DNA of 25,703 bases, taken from NCBI GenBank assembly GCA_019510535.1, contig JAEKKE010000144.1:1-25703 (forward strand), read 5' to 3'. Source of the stretch: Acidobacteriota bacterium (GTDB lineage: Bacteria > Acidobacteriota > Terriglobia > Terriglobales > Acidobacteriaceae). The notes under the pieces are model-generated. The model ran no database searches. It saw nothing but the letters and a program-made list of their open reading frames with translations, and was not told the origin of the DNA. Positions within the stretch are counted from its first letter, which is position 1. The number at the start of each line of letters is the position of its first letter. Positions 14,709 to 22,046 of this stretch are shown piece by piece. Both the position numbers and the translations under genes were made by a program.

Positions 14709-16013
14709 CTAGCTCCCCAAACCGAGAGAGAATAATGCACGCAATACAGCGTCCCGATCGACCTGTTCATTTGCAGTCTGCTGCAGGAACTGTTGCAGCA
14801 CCGGACGCATCCGCACTGCCTCGTCGAGCTCGGCATCGTTACCAGTTTGATAAGCGCCGATGCGAATCAGGTCTTCTGACTTTGCATAGGCCGACAGCAG
14901 CCGGCGGACGTGATTCGCTATACGCAGATGCTCAGGCGTTGTTACTGCCGGCATCAAACGGCTCACCGAGTCCACGACGTTTACCGGCGGATACCATCCT
15001 GCTCCGGCCATCTGCCGAGAAAGCACGATATGCCCATCGACGATGGAGCGCACAGAATCCACAATCGGATCCTGTTGATCGTCGCCTTCCATCAGAACTG
15101 TATAGAACGCTGTAATGCTACCCGTCTGGAAATTCCCAGCACGCTCCAGCAGCCGCGCTGTCTTGGCAAATACCGAAGGGGTGTATCCCTTACTCGCTGG
15201 CGGCTCGCCCGCGGCGAGTCCAATCTCGCGCGCCGCCATGGCAAAACGAGTCACTGAATCCAGAACCAGCAGTACATTTTTACCCTGCGCAGCGAAGTAC
15301 TCTGCTACCGATGTTGCAGACATCGCCACACGCATACGCATCAGTGGAGACTGGTCGCTGGTCGCCACCATGACCACGCTGCGCTTGCGCCCTTCTTCGC
15401 CGATGGCGTCCTCAAGAAACTCGCCAACCTCTCGTCCGCGCTCGCCGACGAGACCAACCACCGTAAGATCCGCCGATGTATTGCGGGTCATCATGCCGAT
15501 CAGCGTGCTCTTACCGACACCCGATCCGCCAAAGATACCGATACGCTGTCCGCGGCCTACGGAAAGAACTCCATCGATGACGCGCAGCCCTGTTCCAAGT
15601 GGCTCACGAATTGGCTTTCGCTCCATCGGACCTGGAGGGTTCACATCCAATGGCCACCGTTCGATCGCATCGAGCGATGGGCCCCCATCGATCGGTTGAC
15701 CGCCCGCGTCAAACACACGGCCGAGCATCTGCTCGCTCACAGAAAGCGACGGTCTGCGACGCATCGCAAACACCTTTGCACCGAAACGAACGCCGGCAAC
15801 CGCATCTACTGGACTCAGCAGGGTGCGGCTGCCGCGAATGCCTACAACCTCTGCCTCAAGCCGGTTGCCGTCAGCGACGATTTCACAGCACTCGCCGACG
15901 GAACAAGGAGGCCCGTCTGCCTCGATCAGTTGCCCTTCTGCTTCAGCAACACGTCCGCTCCACCGCCATGAAGGCGTCGAAGACAGCCGTGCGTGAAAGC
16001 GCTGCAACCTCAT
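14709..16013 (-). CDS. fliI: Flagellum-specific ATPase FliI
   Basis: FliI is the F1-beta-like ATPase that energises flagellar export. The 434-aa protein has the Walker A loop GGSGVGKST at residues 162-170, the catalytic Glu region GLVGERGREVGEF (188-200), Walker B LLVLD (248-252) followed by SVTRFAMAAREIGLAAGEPPA, and the family segment AFYTVLMEGDD. Length is normal (about 435-455). It overlaps fliH by 4 bp (ATGA) and is followed by fliJ 3 nt later, the standard fliH-I-J order. It appears intact. Confidence 0.97.
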   Translation of the reverse strand: MRLQRFHARLSSTPSWRWSGRVAEAEGQLIEADGPPCSVGECCEIVADGNRLEAEVVGIRGSRTLLSPVDAVAGVRFGAKVFAMRRRPSLSVSEQMLGRVFDAGGQPIDGGPSLDAIERWPLDVNPPGPMERKPIREPLGTGLRVIDGVLSVGRGQRIGIFGGSGVGKSTLIGMMTRNTSADLTVVGLVGERGREVGEFLEDAIGEEGRKRSVVMVATSDQSPLMRMRVAMSATSVAEYFAAQGKNVLLVLDSVTRFAMAAREIGLAAGEPPASKGYTPSVFAKTARLLERAGNFQTGSITAFYTVLMEGDDQQDPIVDSVRSIVDGHIVLSRQMAGAGWYPPVNVVDSVSRLMPAVTTPEHLRIANHVRRLLSAYAKSEDLIRIGAYQTGNDAELDEAVRMRPVLQQFLQQTANEQVDRDAVLRALFSLGLGS

Positions 16014-16669
16014 GAGGGACGCTTTCCGAGAAGCTCGCAGAAGCTGGTCTCAATCTCGGAAAGCTGCGCTTCCACTCCCAGGTCGACAGAGCCGCATTTG
16101 GTATAGAGTTCGCAGCTCCCGGGCTGCATCCCCGCATCGCCTTCTACCTGAACATCCTCGCCCTGCAGGATCTCTGTCCACGCGGCAACATCAGCACGAG
16201 GCACGCGAAGGCGGACTTCATCTTCACTTGTCATCTGCTCTACCGCCACACGAACAACGCCGCGCAGCATAAGAGGATCAAGCTTCGCTTCACGATTCAG
16301 AATGCGCCGAGACAAAGCGAGGGCAAGTTTTACGACCTCCGCTTCAGCATCGGCAAAATAACGTTTGCGTTCTGTTTCAAATGCCTCTACGGCATCAATG
16401 ATCTCGCGACGAGCTGCGGCGCGCTGCTCCTCTGCCTCTTCTTCCATTGCTGCGCGTGCCTGTTTCGCACCCTGCTCGCGCGCCAGGGAAACATCGGCGA
16501 TGCGTTGCTGCTCTGCCTGAAAAAGCGCTGTGCGAAGGCCTTCCAATTCAGCTGTGAGATCCTCTTCTACTTCGGCAGGCGGTACCTCACGTCCTAGGCG
16601 GCCATGCGACCGGAACCGTAGCGGGCCTACAGAGTGATCACGCCCCGTAGACTCAAGCGGAAAGGTCAT
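16010..16669 (-). CDS. fliH: Flagellar export ATPase regulator FliH
   Basis: FliH binds and regulates FliI and links it to FliN in the C ring. The 219-aa protein has a central Glu/Arg/Ala-rich coiled coil (about 38-105) and the conserved C-terminal domain (VVKLALALSRRILNREAKLDPLMLRGVVRVAVEQM near 110-145, EVRLRVPRAD, and a closing GSVDLGVEAQLSEIE), as in the FliH/YscL family. The start overlaps the fliG 3' end by 17 bp, and its stop overlaps fliI by 4 bp. Confidence 0.92.
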   Translation of the reverse strand: MTFPLESTGRDHSVGPLRFRSHGRLGREVPPAEVEEDLTAELEGLRTALFQAEQQRIADVSLAREQGAKQARAAMEEEAEEQRAAARREIIDAVEAFETERKRYFADAEAEVVKLALALSRRILNREAKLDPLMLRGVVRVAVEQMTSEDEVRLRVPRADVAAWTEILQGEDVQVEGDAGMQPGSCELYTKCGSVDLGVEAQLSEIETSFCELLGKRPS

Positions 16670-17684
16670 TATCAGTCTCCATCCTCAGCATCAATTTTCC
16701 TTCTGCCTCAAGCCGCCGTGCCAGGGCTAGCAGTTCCTGCTGGGCCTGAGCGACATCGCGCGAGCGGACGGGTCCCATCACTTCCATATCCTCGCGAAGC
16801 ATTTCGGCAGCGCGCGTGCTCATCGCCTGGAACAGGTGCGCACGTAGCGATTCCTTGGCGCCCTTCATTGCCGTCGACAGAATCTTCTTGTCCGCCGCGC
16901 CAACGATCTCGCGAATACCGGCCTGAGGTACCGTAAGCAGGTCGTCGAAGGTGAACATCAGGTTGCGGATGCCGAGCGCGATCTCGGGCTGGTTCTGCTC
17001 GATGTCTTCGAGGATCTTCTTGCTCAACATCTGATCTACGCGATTCAGCATCTCGGCCACGGCCTTGAAACCGGCATATGAATGCTTCTTGTTCTGTCCG
17101 ATCGATTCAGAGCGGCGATACAGTTGCAATGCAACCTTCTGTGCCATCTCCGGAGAGAACTGACGCATTTCCGCGAGCCGCTTCACCACCTCAGTCCTCA
17201 GCTCCTCACTAAGAGCGATTAGCACCAACGCGGCGCGGCCGGCTTCCAGGTGAGCCAGGACCAGTGCGACTGTCTGGGGATGCTCGCCCTCGAGGAACTT
17301 CGACAGCTGCCGTGGATCAATCTTCTGCAACATGGTGAGGTCGCTCATAGAGCGCTCACGCAGGCGCCACACTTCGTTTAACAGCTCTTCTGCGCGGTTC
17401 TCTCCAAAGGCCTTTTGCAGCAGCCGGCGGGCATAGTCAACGCCGCCACGGGTTGCGAACTTCTGCGTCTCCTGCAAGGCATAGTACTCGCCGATCACGT
17501 TTGCCAGTTCTTCTCTGGGAACCGTGCCGAGGCGCATGATCTCTTCCGTCACGCGCTGAACGTCTGTTTCAGACAGATACTGAAACATCTCCTTTGCGAG
17601 GTCATCACCTATCGCGACCATGAAGACTGCCGCTTTGCGCAGGCCTGCGGCCCGTGTCATCGGCGAATTGTTTTGAGAAGCCAT
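16653..17684 (-). CDS. fliG: Flagellar motor switch protein FliG
   Basis: FliG is the rotor protein that contacts the stators and generates torque. It is 343 aa (family about 330-345). The N domain (about 1-100) binds FliF. The EHPQ motif is at residues 134-137, MFTFDDLL at 243-250, and the C-terminal torque helix with its charged positions (LRAHLFQAMSTRAAEMLREDME, about 280-301) precedes GPVRSRDV. All key charged residues of the torque helix appear conserved. It lies 27 nt after fliF and overlaps fliH. If FliF is really truncated (see fliF), FliG would lack a proper MS ring to sit on, although the FliF C-terminus that binds FliG is still encoded. Confidence 0.97.
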   Translation of the reverse strand: MASQNNSPMTRAAGLRKAAVFMVAIGDDLAKEMFQYLSETDVQRVTEEIMRLGTVPREELANVIGEYYALQETQKFATRGGVDYARRLLQKAFGENRAEELLNEVWRLRERSMSDLTMLQKIDPRQLSKFLEGEHPQTVALVLAHLEAGRAALVLIALSEELRTEVVKRLAEMRQFSPEMAQKVALQLYRRSESIGQNKKHSYAGFKAVAEMLNRVDQMLSKKILEDIEQNQPEIALGIRNLMFTFDDLLTVPQAGIREIVGAADKKILSTAMKGAKESLRAHLFQAMSTRAAEMLREDMEVMGPVRSRDVAQAQQELLALARRLEAEGKLMLRMETDNDLSA

Positions 17685-17711
17685 TTTTCGTCACCAAGAA
17701 AAGGGGTTGCG

Positions 17712-19269
17712 TTATTCGTCCATGTCCGTAGCGATCCAGTGCTCAAGCAGGCGCGTGCTCTGCTTGGGTTCCGAACGGATTTGCTTCTTGACCTGTTCGA
17801 AGATCATTTCCTCTTCACTGTTCTCTGTTTTCAGGCCGTTCGAGGCGCCCAGTACCGGCGTATCCGGAGATCCCTGCGTCAATAGGGACGCTGCCTCTGT
17901 AATCGGTAGAACACCTGCGGCAGCACCTGCCCCGACAGCAGCAAGAGCGGGCGTCTGCTGCGCCATCAATGCTGGCGCCTCCGGTTCCTGCATCAGCGCC
18001 GCGGTCTGCTTGACCATCGGACGCAGGACGAACATCACCAGAAGCAGCCCCATCGCCACTAGGCCCACAGTGCGAAGTACACCCGGCGTCCGGATCAGTT
18101 CCTGCGTCTGCTCTGTCACGCGCTGCAGTGGAGTCAATGGAACTTCCGCGCTGTTCGTCTGGAAGCTGATGTTCTCAAGAACAAGCTGATCTCCGCGTTT
18201 GGGATCAAACCCCGTGGATGCCTGTGCGAGTTGTTCCAGGCGGCGCATCTCTTCGCTGCTGCGGCCATGCCAGACGGTATGCATGTCCTTGCCTGCGCCT
18301 TCCAGTTGCGGACGATCATTTACCAGAACAGCCACAGTAAGCCGCTTCAGCCGGCCCGGACCCTCTTGCATGTGGCTCAGGTGGCGGGTTACGGCATAGT
18401 TGGCACTCTCTTCACGAGCGTTGTTGCTCGTCCCGCTGCCACCCTGCGGATATACAGGCACATTGCCGTTCTGCATCAGAGGTGGAACATTGCCCTGGCC
18501 ATTGGCCTGCTGGGTGGACAGCATCGGTCTGCTGCGCGGACTGTGTCGGCGCGCTCATGTTCACATGACCATCCGCATCCACCAGGTTCACCTGATCCGG
18601 CTGCAGATTCTCCACTGCGCCGGCTACCAGATTGCGAATCGATTCAGCCTCGCCCTGAGCCATGGTCGAACGGCGAAGCTTCAGCACTACCGTCGCCTTG
18701 GCCGGATGATCCTCCGCACTGAATAAACCCTGCTTGGCCATGGCCAGGTGGACACGCGCAGAACGCACAGAGCCAAGAGTGCCAATCGTATGTTCCAGCT
18801 CACCTTCAAGAGCACGCTGGTAGTTGACCTTCTCATCGAACTCGGAACCGACCCAGTTCGGTTTATCGAAGATCTCAAAGCCCATGCGTCCGCTCTGCGG
18901 CATGCCTTTGCTGGCCACTTCCATGCGTGCCTTGTCCAGCAGCTCTTCGGGCACGAGTACTTCGCTGCCGTCGGACGAAATCTTGGCATTGATTCCTGCC
19001 GCGCTCAGTTCCTGGCTGACGGCTTGCACATCCTTGGGATCAAGTCCACTGAAAAGCATCTTCCATTCTGTGCGGGAGCCGTACCAGCTGAAAGCAGCAA
19101 CTACTGCAAGTACGATTGCGGATGCCAGCATCAAACGCGAACGCTGCGCCTTCGGTAAAGCATTCCAGCGGCTCCCGACATTACTCACCAGACGCTGCCA
19201 GGGAGCGGCGCCATCGCTGAGACCGGGGGTAGAACCTGTTTTCTGTAGTTCAGTCTTCTGATCTGGCAT
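17712..19269 (-). pseudogene. fliF: Flagellar MS-ring protein FliF, frameshifted with an internal deletion
   Basis: FliF forms the MS ring. The first frame (19269 to a stop at 18412) encodes TM1 (about residues 42-62), ring-building motif 1, and RBM2 through NLVDADGHVNMSAP, then becomes nonsense after QQTDA. The second frame opens just after a TGA near 18559 and reads from about 18527 to 17712. It carries REESANYAVTRHLSH, RLTVAVLVNDRPQ, GFDPKRGDQLVLEN, TM2 (VGLVAMGLLLVMFVLRPMV) and the FliG-binding tail (FEQVKKQIRSEP). Joined, the pieces give about 517 aa against about 530-560 for the family. What is missing is the start of RBM3 (the ExxxxxxIxxhLxPIVGxGxVxhxVxhxLDF...YDP part). The junction (about 18520-18560) is not a homopolymer. 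A real deletion or an assembly error would both explain it. The 3' part could still be translated from ATG 18524. Confidence 0.85.
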
Positions 19270-19278
19270 TGTTATGTC

Positions 19279-19578
19279 TTAGAACTGCATCTGCATCATC
19301 TGCTGGTAGGCAGCTACGGCTTTATTCCGTACCTGCAGAGCTAACTCGAAAGCCATGTCCGCTTTCTGGGTTGCGATCATCGCCTCGTGAATTTCGACGC
19401 CGCTGCCGTCCATCAAGCCTTTTACAGCCGTCTGCGCCTGCTTCTCCAATGCGGTGGCATCGTGCAGCGCACCTGCCAGAACATTGGCAAAAGGAGATTC
19501 CGCCTGCTCGGTCGAAGCTGGTGGCTTGACCGCATTGCCGATTCCGGGAATTGTTCCTGTTAGCCGAATGGCGTCCAT
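19279..19578 (-). CDS. fliE: Flagellar MS-ring/rod junction protein FliE
   Basis: FliE joins the MS ring to the proximal rod. The 99-aa protein is the usual length. It has a short variable N-terminus, ESPFANVLAGALHDATALEKQAQTAVKGLMDG in the middle, and the strongly conserved C-terminal block EIHEAMIATQKADMAFELALQVRNKAVAAYQQMMQMQF, typical of FliE. It lies between flgC and fliF with small gaps (9 nt on each side), in the standard flgB-flgC-fliE-fliF order. Confidence 0.95.
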   Translation of the reverse strand: MDAIRLTGTIPGIGNAVKPPASTEQAESPFANVLAGALHDATALEKQAQTAVKGLMDGSGVEIHEAMIATQKADMAFELALQVRNKAVAAYQQMMQMQF

Positions 19579-19587
19579 ATCTGTCTC

Positions 19588-20049
19588 TTACTTCAAGATG
19601 TCCAGCGAGCTGGTGATCATGCTTTTCTCTGCCTGTACTGCCGACGCATTCATGCCATAACTGCGCTGCGCACTCATCAGCTCCACCATTTCGGTCAGCG
19701 GATCGATGTCGGGATATGCGACATATCCATTGGCATCGGCATCCGGATGCCCGGGATCGAAACGCATGATCGGCGCTTTGGCATCGTCCTGCACTCCGGC
19801 AACTTCCACGCCTCCGGTCGCATTTGAGCTCACAGAGCCGCCGTGCATTCCCAGATGCGACATAAAGGCAGCGCCGAACGTGCCATCCTGGCCGGCGGTC
19901 TGGAAGACCACTTGCTGCCTGCGGTACGGTCCTCCATCGGCGGTGCGGGTCGTCTCCGCATTGGCCATATTGCTGGCCGTTACCTCGGCGCGAACTCTCT
20001 CGGCTTGCAGCGCGGATGCGCTGACATCCATCACACCAAACAGGTTCAT
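19588..20049 (-). CDS. flgC: Flagellar proximal rod protein FlgC
   Basis: FlgC is a proximal rod subunit. The 153-aa product has the rod N-terminal pattern (VSASALQAERVRAEVTASNMANAETTRTADGGPYRRQQVVF, where SNMANAETT replaces NNLAN) and the C-terminal signature GYVAYPDIDPLTEMVELMSAQRSYGMNASAVQAEKSM. The internal YVAYPDID and the final helix are diagnostic for FlgC. The ATG overlaps the flgB stop (ATGA). Length is slightly above E. coli FlgC (134 aa) because of a Gly/Ser-rich insertion at about 60-80. Confidence 0.95.
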   Translation of the reverse strand: MNLFGVMDVSASALQAERVRAEVTASNMANAETTRTADGGPYRRQQVVFQTAGQDGTFGAAFMSHLGMHGGSVSSNATGGVEVAGVQDDAKAPIMRFDPGHPDADANGYVAYPDIDPLTEMVELMSAQRSYGMNASAVQAEKSMITSSLDILK

Positions 20050-20402
20050 GCCTTACCGTCCGCTTTGATCGCGTCCATGACGCGCGAATATTCCCGCTTC
20101 AGAAGTTCCACACCGGTTCGGAAAGCAAGCTGTGACTTTGCCAACTGCATGCCCTCACGCTCAAGGGAGACATTGTTGCCGTCCGGCCGGGCCACCAGGC
20201 CATCAACATCCTGAGTAGACGGAGTAAATGTGCCGCTTGCGGTGCCCTCCATGGCGTGCCGCATCTCATCTTCGAAACTGAAACCCTGAGTCCGGTAGCC
20301 GGGAGTGTCAGCATTAGCCATATTGCTGGCCGTTAGCTTCATCTGGGAGCTGGCCAGGTCCAGATACCGCGTCAACGCATCACTGATCGCACTTGTCTGC
20401 AT
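20046..20402 (-). CDS. flgB: Flagellar proximal rod protein FlgB
   Basis: FlgB is a proximal rod subunit, 118 aa here. The N-terminal pattern LTRYLDLASSQMKLTASNMANADTPGYRTQGFSFEDEM is the FlgB signature, and the C-terminus ends with the conserved LEREGMQLAKSQLAFRTGVELLKREYSRVMDAI helix. The ATG at 20402 is chosen because GGGAGG lies 6-10 nt upstream; a TTG start at 20501 would add 33 residues that overlap the promoter. It is the first gene of the flgB-C-fliE-F-G-H-I-J unit and lies after the terminator that ends the regulatory operon. Confidence 0.93.
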   Translation of the reverse strand: MQTSAISDALTRYLDLASSQMKLTASNMANADTPGYRTQGFSFEDEMRHAMEGTASGTFTPSTQDVDGLVARPDGNNVSLEREGMQLAKSQLAFRTGVELLKREYSRVMDAIKADGKA

Positions 20403-20446
20403 CAGACATCCCTCCCTCAAGCGATTGGACTTATCGCCGATAGAGA

Positions 20447-20463
20447 GTGCAGGTTTGGCTCCA
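20447..20463 (-). promoter_or_regulatory. Candidate sigma54 promoter of flgB-C-fliE-F-G-H-I-J
   Basis: The minus strand reads TGGAGC-N5-CTGCAC with exact GG-N10-GC spacing. The predicted start is about 20437, giving a leader of about 35 nt that contains the flgB Shine-Dalgarno. It lies within the 190-bp region between the sigma54 activator gene and flgB. A weaker overlapping sigma28-like match (CAAA-N15-GGCGATAA, 20457 down to 20431) is also present. Confidence 0.58.
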
Positions 20464-20521
20464 TCCTTCAGGCAGACATCTAAGAAGGCTCTCAGCCTCA
20501 ATCATTAGAGCGAAACAAGAA

Positions 20522-20540
20522 ACCGGGCTTTTCGCCCGGT
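20522..20540 (-). terminator. Rho-independent terminator after the sigma54 activator gene
   Basis: A 7-bp GC-rich inverted repeat (20522-20528 and 20534-20540, arm ACCGGGC) has a 5-nt loop. On the minus strand it is followed by TTCTTGTTTCG. It lies about 53 nt past the activator stop and separates the regulatory operon from flgB. The rest of the 190-bp gap contains the candidate flgB promoter and Shine-Dalgarno and nothing else recognisable. Confidence 0.82.
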
Positions 20541-20592
20541 CTTGGAAGTAAGTGCGCTCGTAAGATTGACCTCTGGAACGGATGACAATTCC

Positions 20593-21807
20593 CTATGCCC
20601 GTTTGCGGCGGAGGATCACTTCCGTCATTCCAATCTCTGGACGGTCTTCCGCCAGAATGGCCGCTCGCTCCAAAACATGCCCTAATTCGCGGACATTTCC
20701 AGGCCAGTCGTATCCCCGAAAGACCTCCAGGGCCGCCTGGGAGAGGCGTTTCTGCGGCATCGTCTCGCCAAGCTTATTGAGGATATGTGTCGCCAGCAGC
20801 GGAATGTCCTCCGCCCGCTCGCGCAATGCCGGAATGACAACGGGAAAAACTGCCAGCCGATGGTAGAGGTCCAGCCGGAAGGTGCGCTCTTGGCTTAGCC
20901 GTTCCAGGTCGCGGTGGGTTGCAGCGATCACACGCACGTCTACCCGAACGGTCTCATTGTCGCCGACCTTCTGCAATTCTCCGTTCTCCAGAAAGCGCAA
21001 CATCTTGGCCTGCAACGGCAGCGGCATCTCACCAATTTCATCCAGGAACAAGGTGCCGCCATTCGCCGCCTCGATGCGGCCGGTACGTGACTGCACAGCA
21101 CCGGTAAAGGCGCCGCGAGTGTGCCCGAACAGTTCGGCTTCCAACAGCGCCTCCGGAATGGCGGCGCAGTTCAAGGTCACGAATGGCTTCTGGGAGCGAG
21201 GGCTGAGCCGGTGGATCGCCCTTGAAACCACCTCTTTACCGGTTCCCGTCTCGCCTTCAATCAGGACGGTCGTATCGCGGGGAGCGACCAAACGAACCAT
21301 GCGAGCCAGCTCGCGCATGCCCGAGCTATTACCGATCATTCCCGGTAACAAGGCTGCGTCTACGGGTAGCTCGGCGGGAACAATCACGGGGACGGGCGCC
21401 GCAGGCTCTCGCTCGAGGATTGCGGGCGCCGGCTGCGGCGCCTCCGCCATATCTTCTTCTGCTGCACGCAGGACATGCAGCAACTCGTGCCGCCGTGGGC
21501 TTCTCGGTCCGTCTCCCACCGGTGCGCCATCGGCGCGCAGAATATCGACCGATGGAAATGCCTGACGTACCCAGGCGATAAATCCATCCACTTCCAGATC
21601 CGGCAACCAGTTGTCGACAATAAGAGCTTCTGGAATACGCTGTTCCATGCTCGCCATGGCCTCAGCGCCACCGGACGCGGCCTCTACCTGCCAGCGCAGG
21701 CCCTCAAGCGATGTAACCCATCGAAAACGTCGGTCTCCGTCTGCGCTGACCACAACGGCATGGCGAACGGATACCGATCCGTTCGCCACCCTGGTTTCAA
21801 ATGGCAT
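20593..21807 (-). CDS. Sigma54-dependent flagellar activator (FleQ/FlgR-like) without DNA-binding domain
   Basis: This is an NtrC-family AAA+ enhancer-binding protein that remodels sigma54-RNA polymerase. The start at 21807 (404 aa) forms a TAATG overlap with the preceding gene; longer in-frame versions would run into that gene. Residues about 14-95 resemble a degenerate receiver domain: D65 could be the acceptor, but the acidic pair and the conserved Lys are not recognisable. The AAA+ domain (about 155-395) has Walker A GETGTGKE at 185-192, GAFTGA at 232-237, Walker B TLFLDE at 252-257 and the FRLDLYHRL arginine-finger region near 310. The protein ends 34 residues after NVRELGHVLERA with no Fis-type helix-turn-helix, as reported for Helicobacter FlgR. 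It probably activates the four sigma54-like promoters in this locus; this is an inference from context. Confidence 0.92.
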   Translation of the reverse strand: MPFETRVANGSVSVRHAVVVSADGDRRFRWVTSLEGLRWQVEAASGGAEAMASMEQRIPEALIVDNWLPDLEVDGFIAWVRQAFPSVDILRADGAPVGDGPRSPRRHELLHVLRAAEEDMAEAPQPAPAILEREPAAPVPVIVPAELPVDAALLPGMIGNSSGMRELARMVRLVAPRDTTVLIEGETGTGKEVVSRAIHRLSPRSQKPFVTLNCAAIPEALLEAELFGHTRGAFTGAVQSRTGRIEAANGGTLFLDEIGEMPLPLQAKMLRFLENGELQKVGDNETVRVDVRVIAATHRDLERLSQERTFRLDLYHRLAVFPVVIPALRERAEDIPLLATHILNKLGETMPQKRLSQAALEVFRGYDWPGNVRELGHVLERAAILAEDRPEIGMTEVILRRKRA

Positions 21808-22046
21808 TATTTTAGGTCCCCTGGCCCGTCTTGCATCGCTTCTCGAAGCTGCTGCCGCATCCGCATTGCGATGCCATTCAAGCGCTCGCATTCCGTCAGA
21901 CTGTCGGCTATGGCGCGACGCATACCCTCCTCGTCGCCCTCCATCTCTGCCAACTCTAGACGGCACTGCAGCGCCGTCAGCGGTTGGCACAGGTCATGCA
22001 GCATCACGCTCAGTTCCTGTACCTGTTCACGATCCATAATTGTCAC
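21807..22046 (-). CDS. DHp-only histidine phosphotransfer protein (kinase fragment without ATPase domain)
   Basis: The 79-aa product has the H-box of a HisKA dimerisation/phosphotransfer domain: MLHDLCQPLTALQCRLELA, with His17 as the expected phosphorylation site and Asp18 next to it. A second helix follows (EGMRRAIADSLTECERLNGIAMRMRQQL). No HATPase_c (N, G1, G2 box) sequence follows, since the activator starts at once (TAATG), and none is encoded nearby. The start overlaps the response regulator stop (ATGA). It may relay or remove phosphoryl groups between a distant kinase and the adjacent regulators. The alternative is a remnant of a degraded kinase, but tight coupling on both sides argues for selection. 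Confidence 0.75.
   Translation of the reverse strand: MTIMDREQVQELSVMLHDLCQPLTALQCRLELAEMEGDEEGMRRAIADSLTECERLNGIAMRMRQQLREAMQDGPGDLK

Noticed and set aside
18412..18559. Programmed ribosomal frameshift in fliF
   Set aside because: No slippery heptamer or shift-prone codon is evident, and a frameshift alone would not restore the missing RBM3 segment.
20403..20501. N-terminal extension of flgB from a TTG at 20501
   Set aside because: The extra 33 residues have no FlgB similarity and overlap the candidate promoter. The ATG at 20402 has a strong GGGAGG upstream.
21808..21990. Longer form of the sigma54 activator starting inside the DHp gene
   Set aside because: The additional Arg/Ala-rich residues are a frame shadow of the DHp gene, and the TAATG overlap marks the start at 21807.
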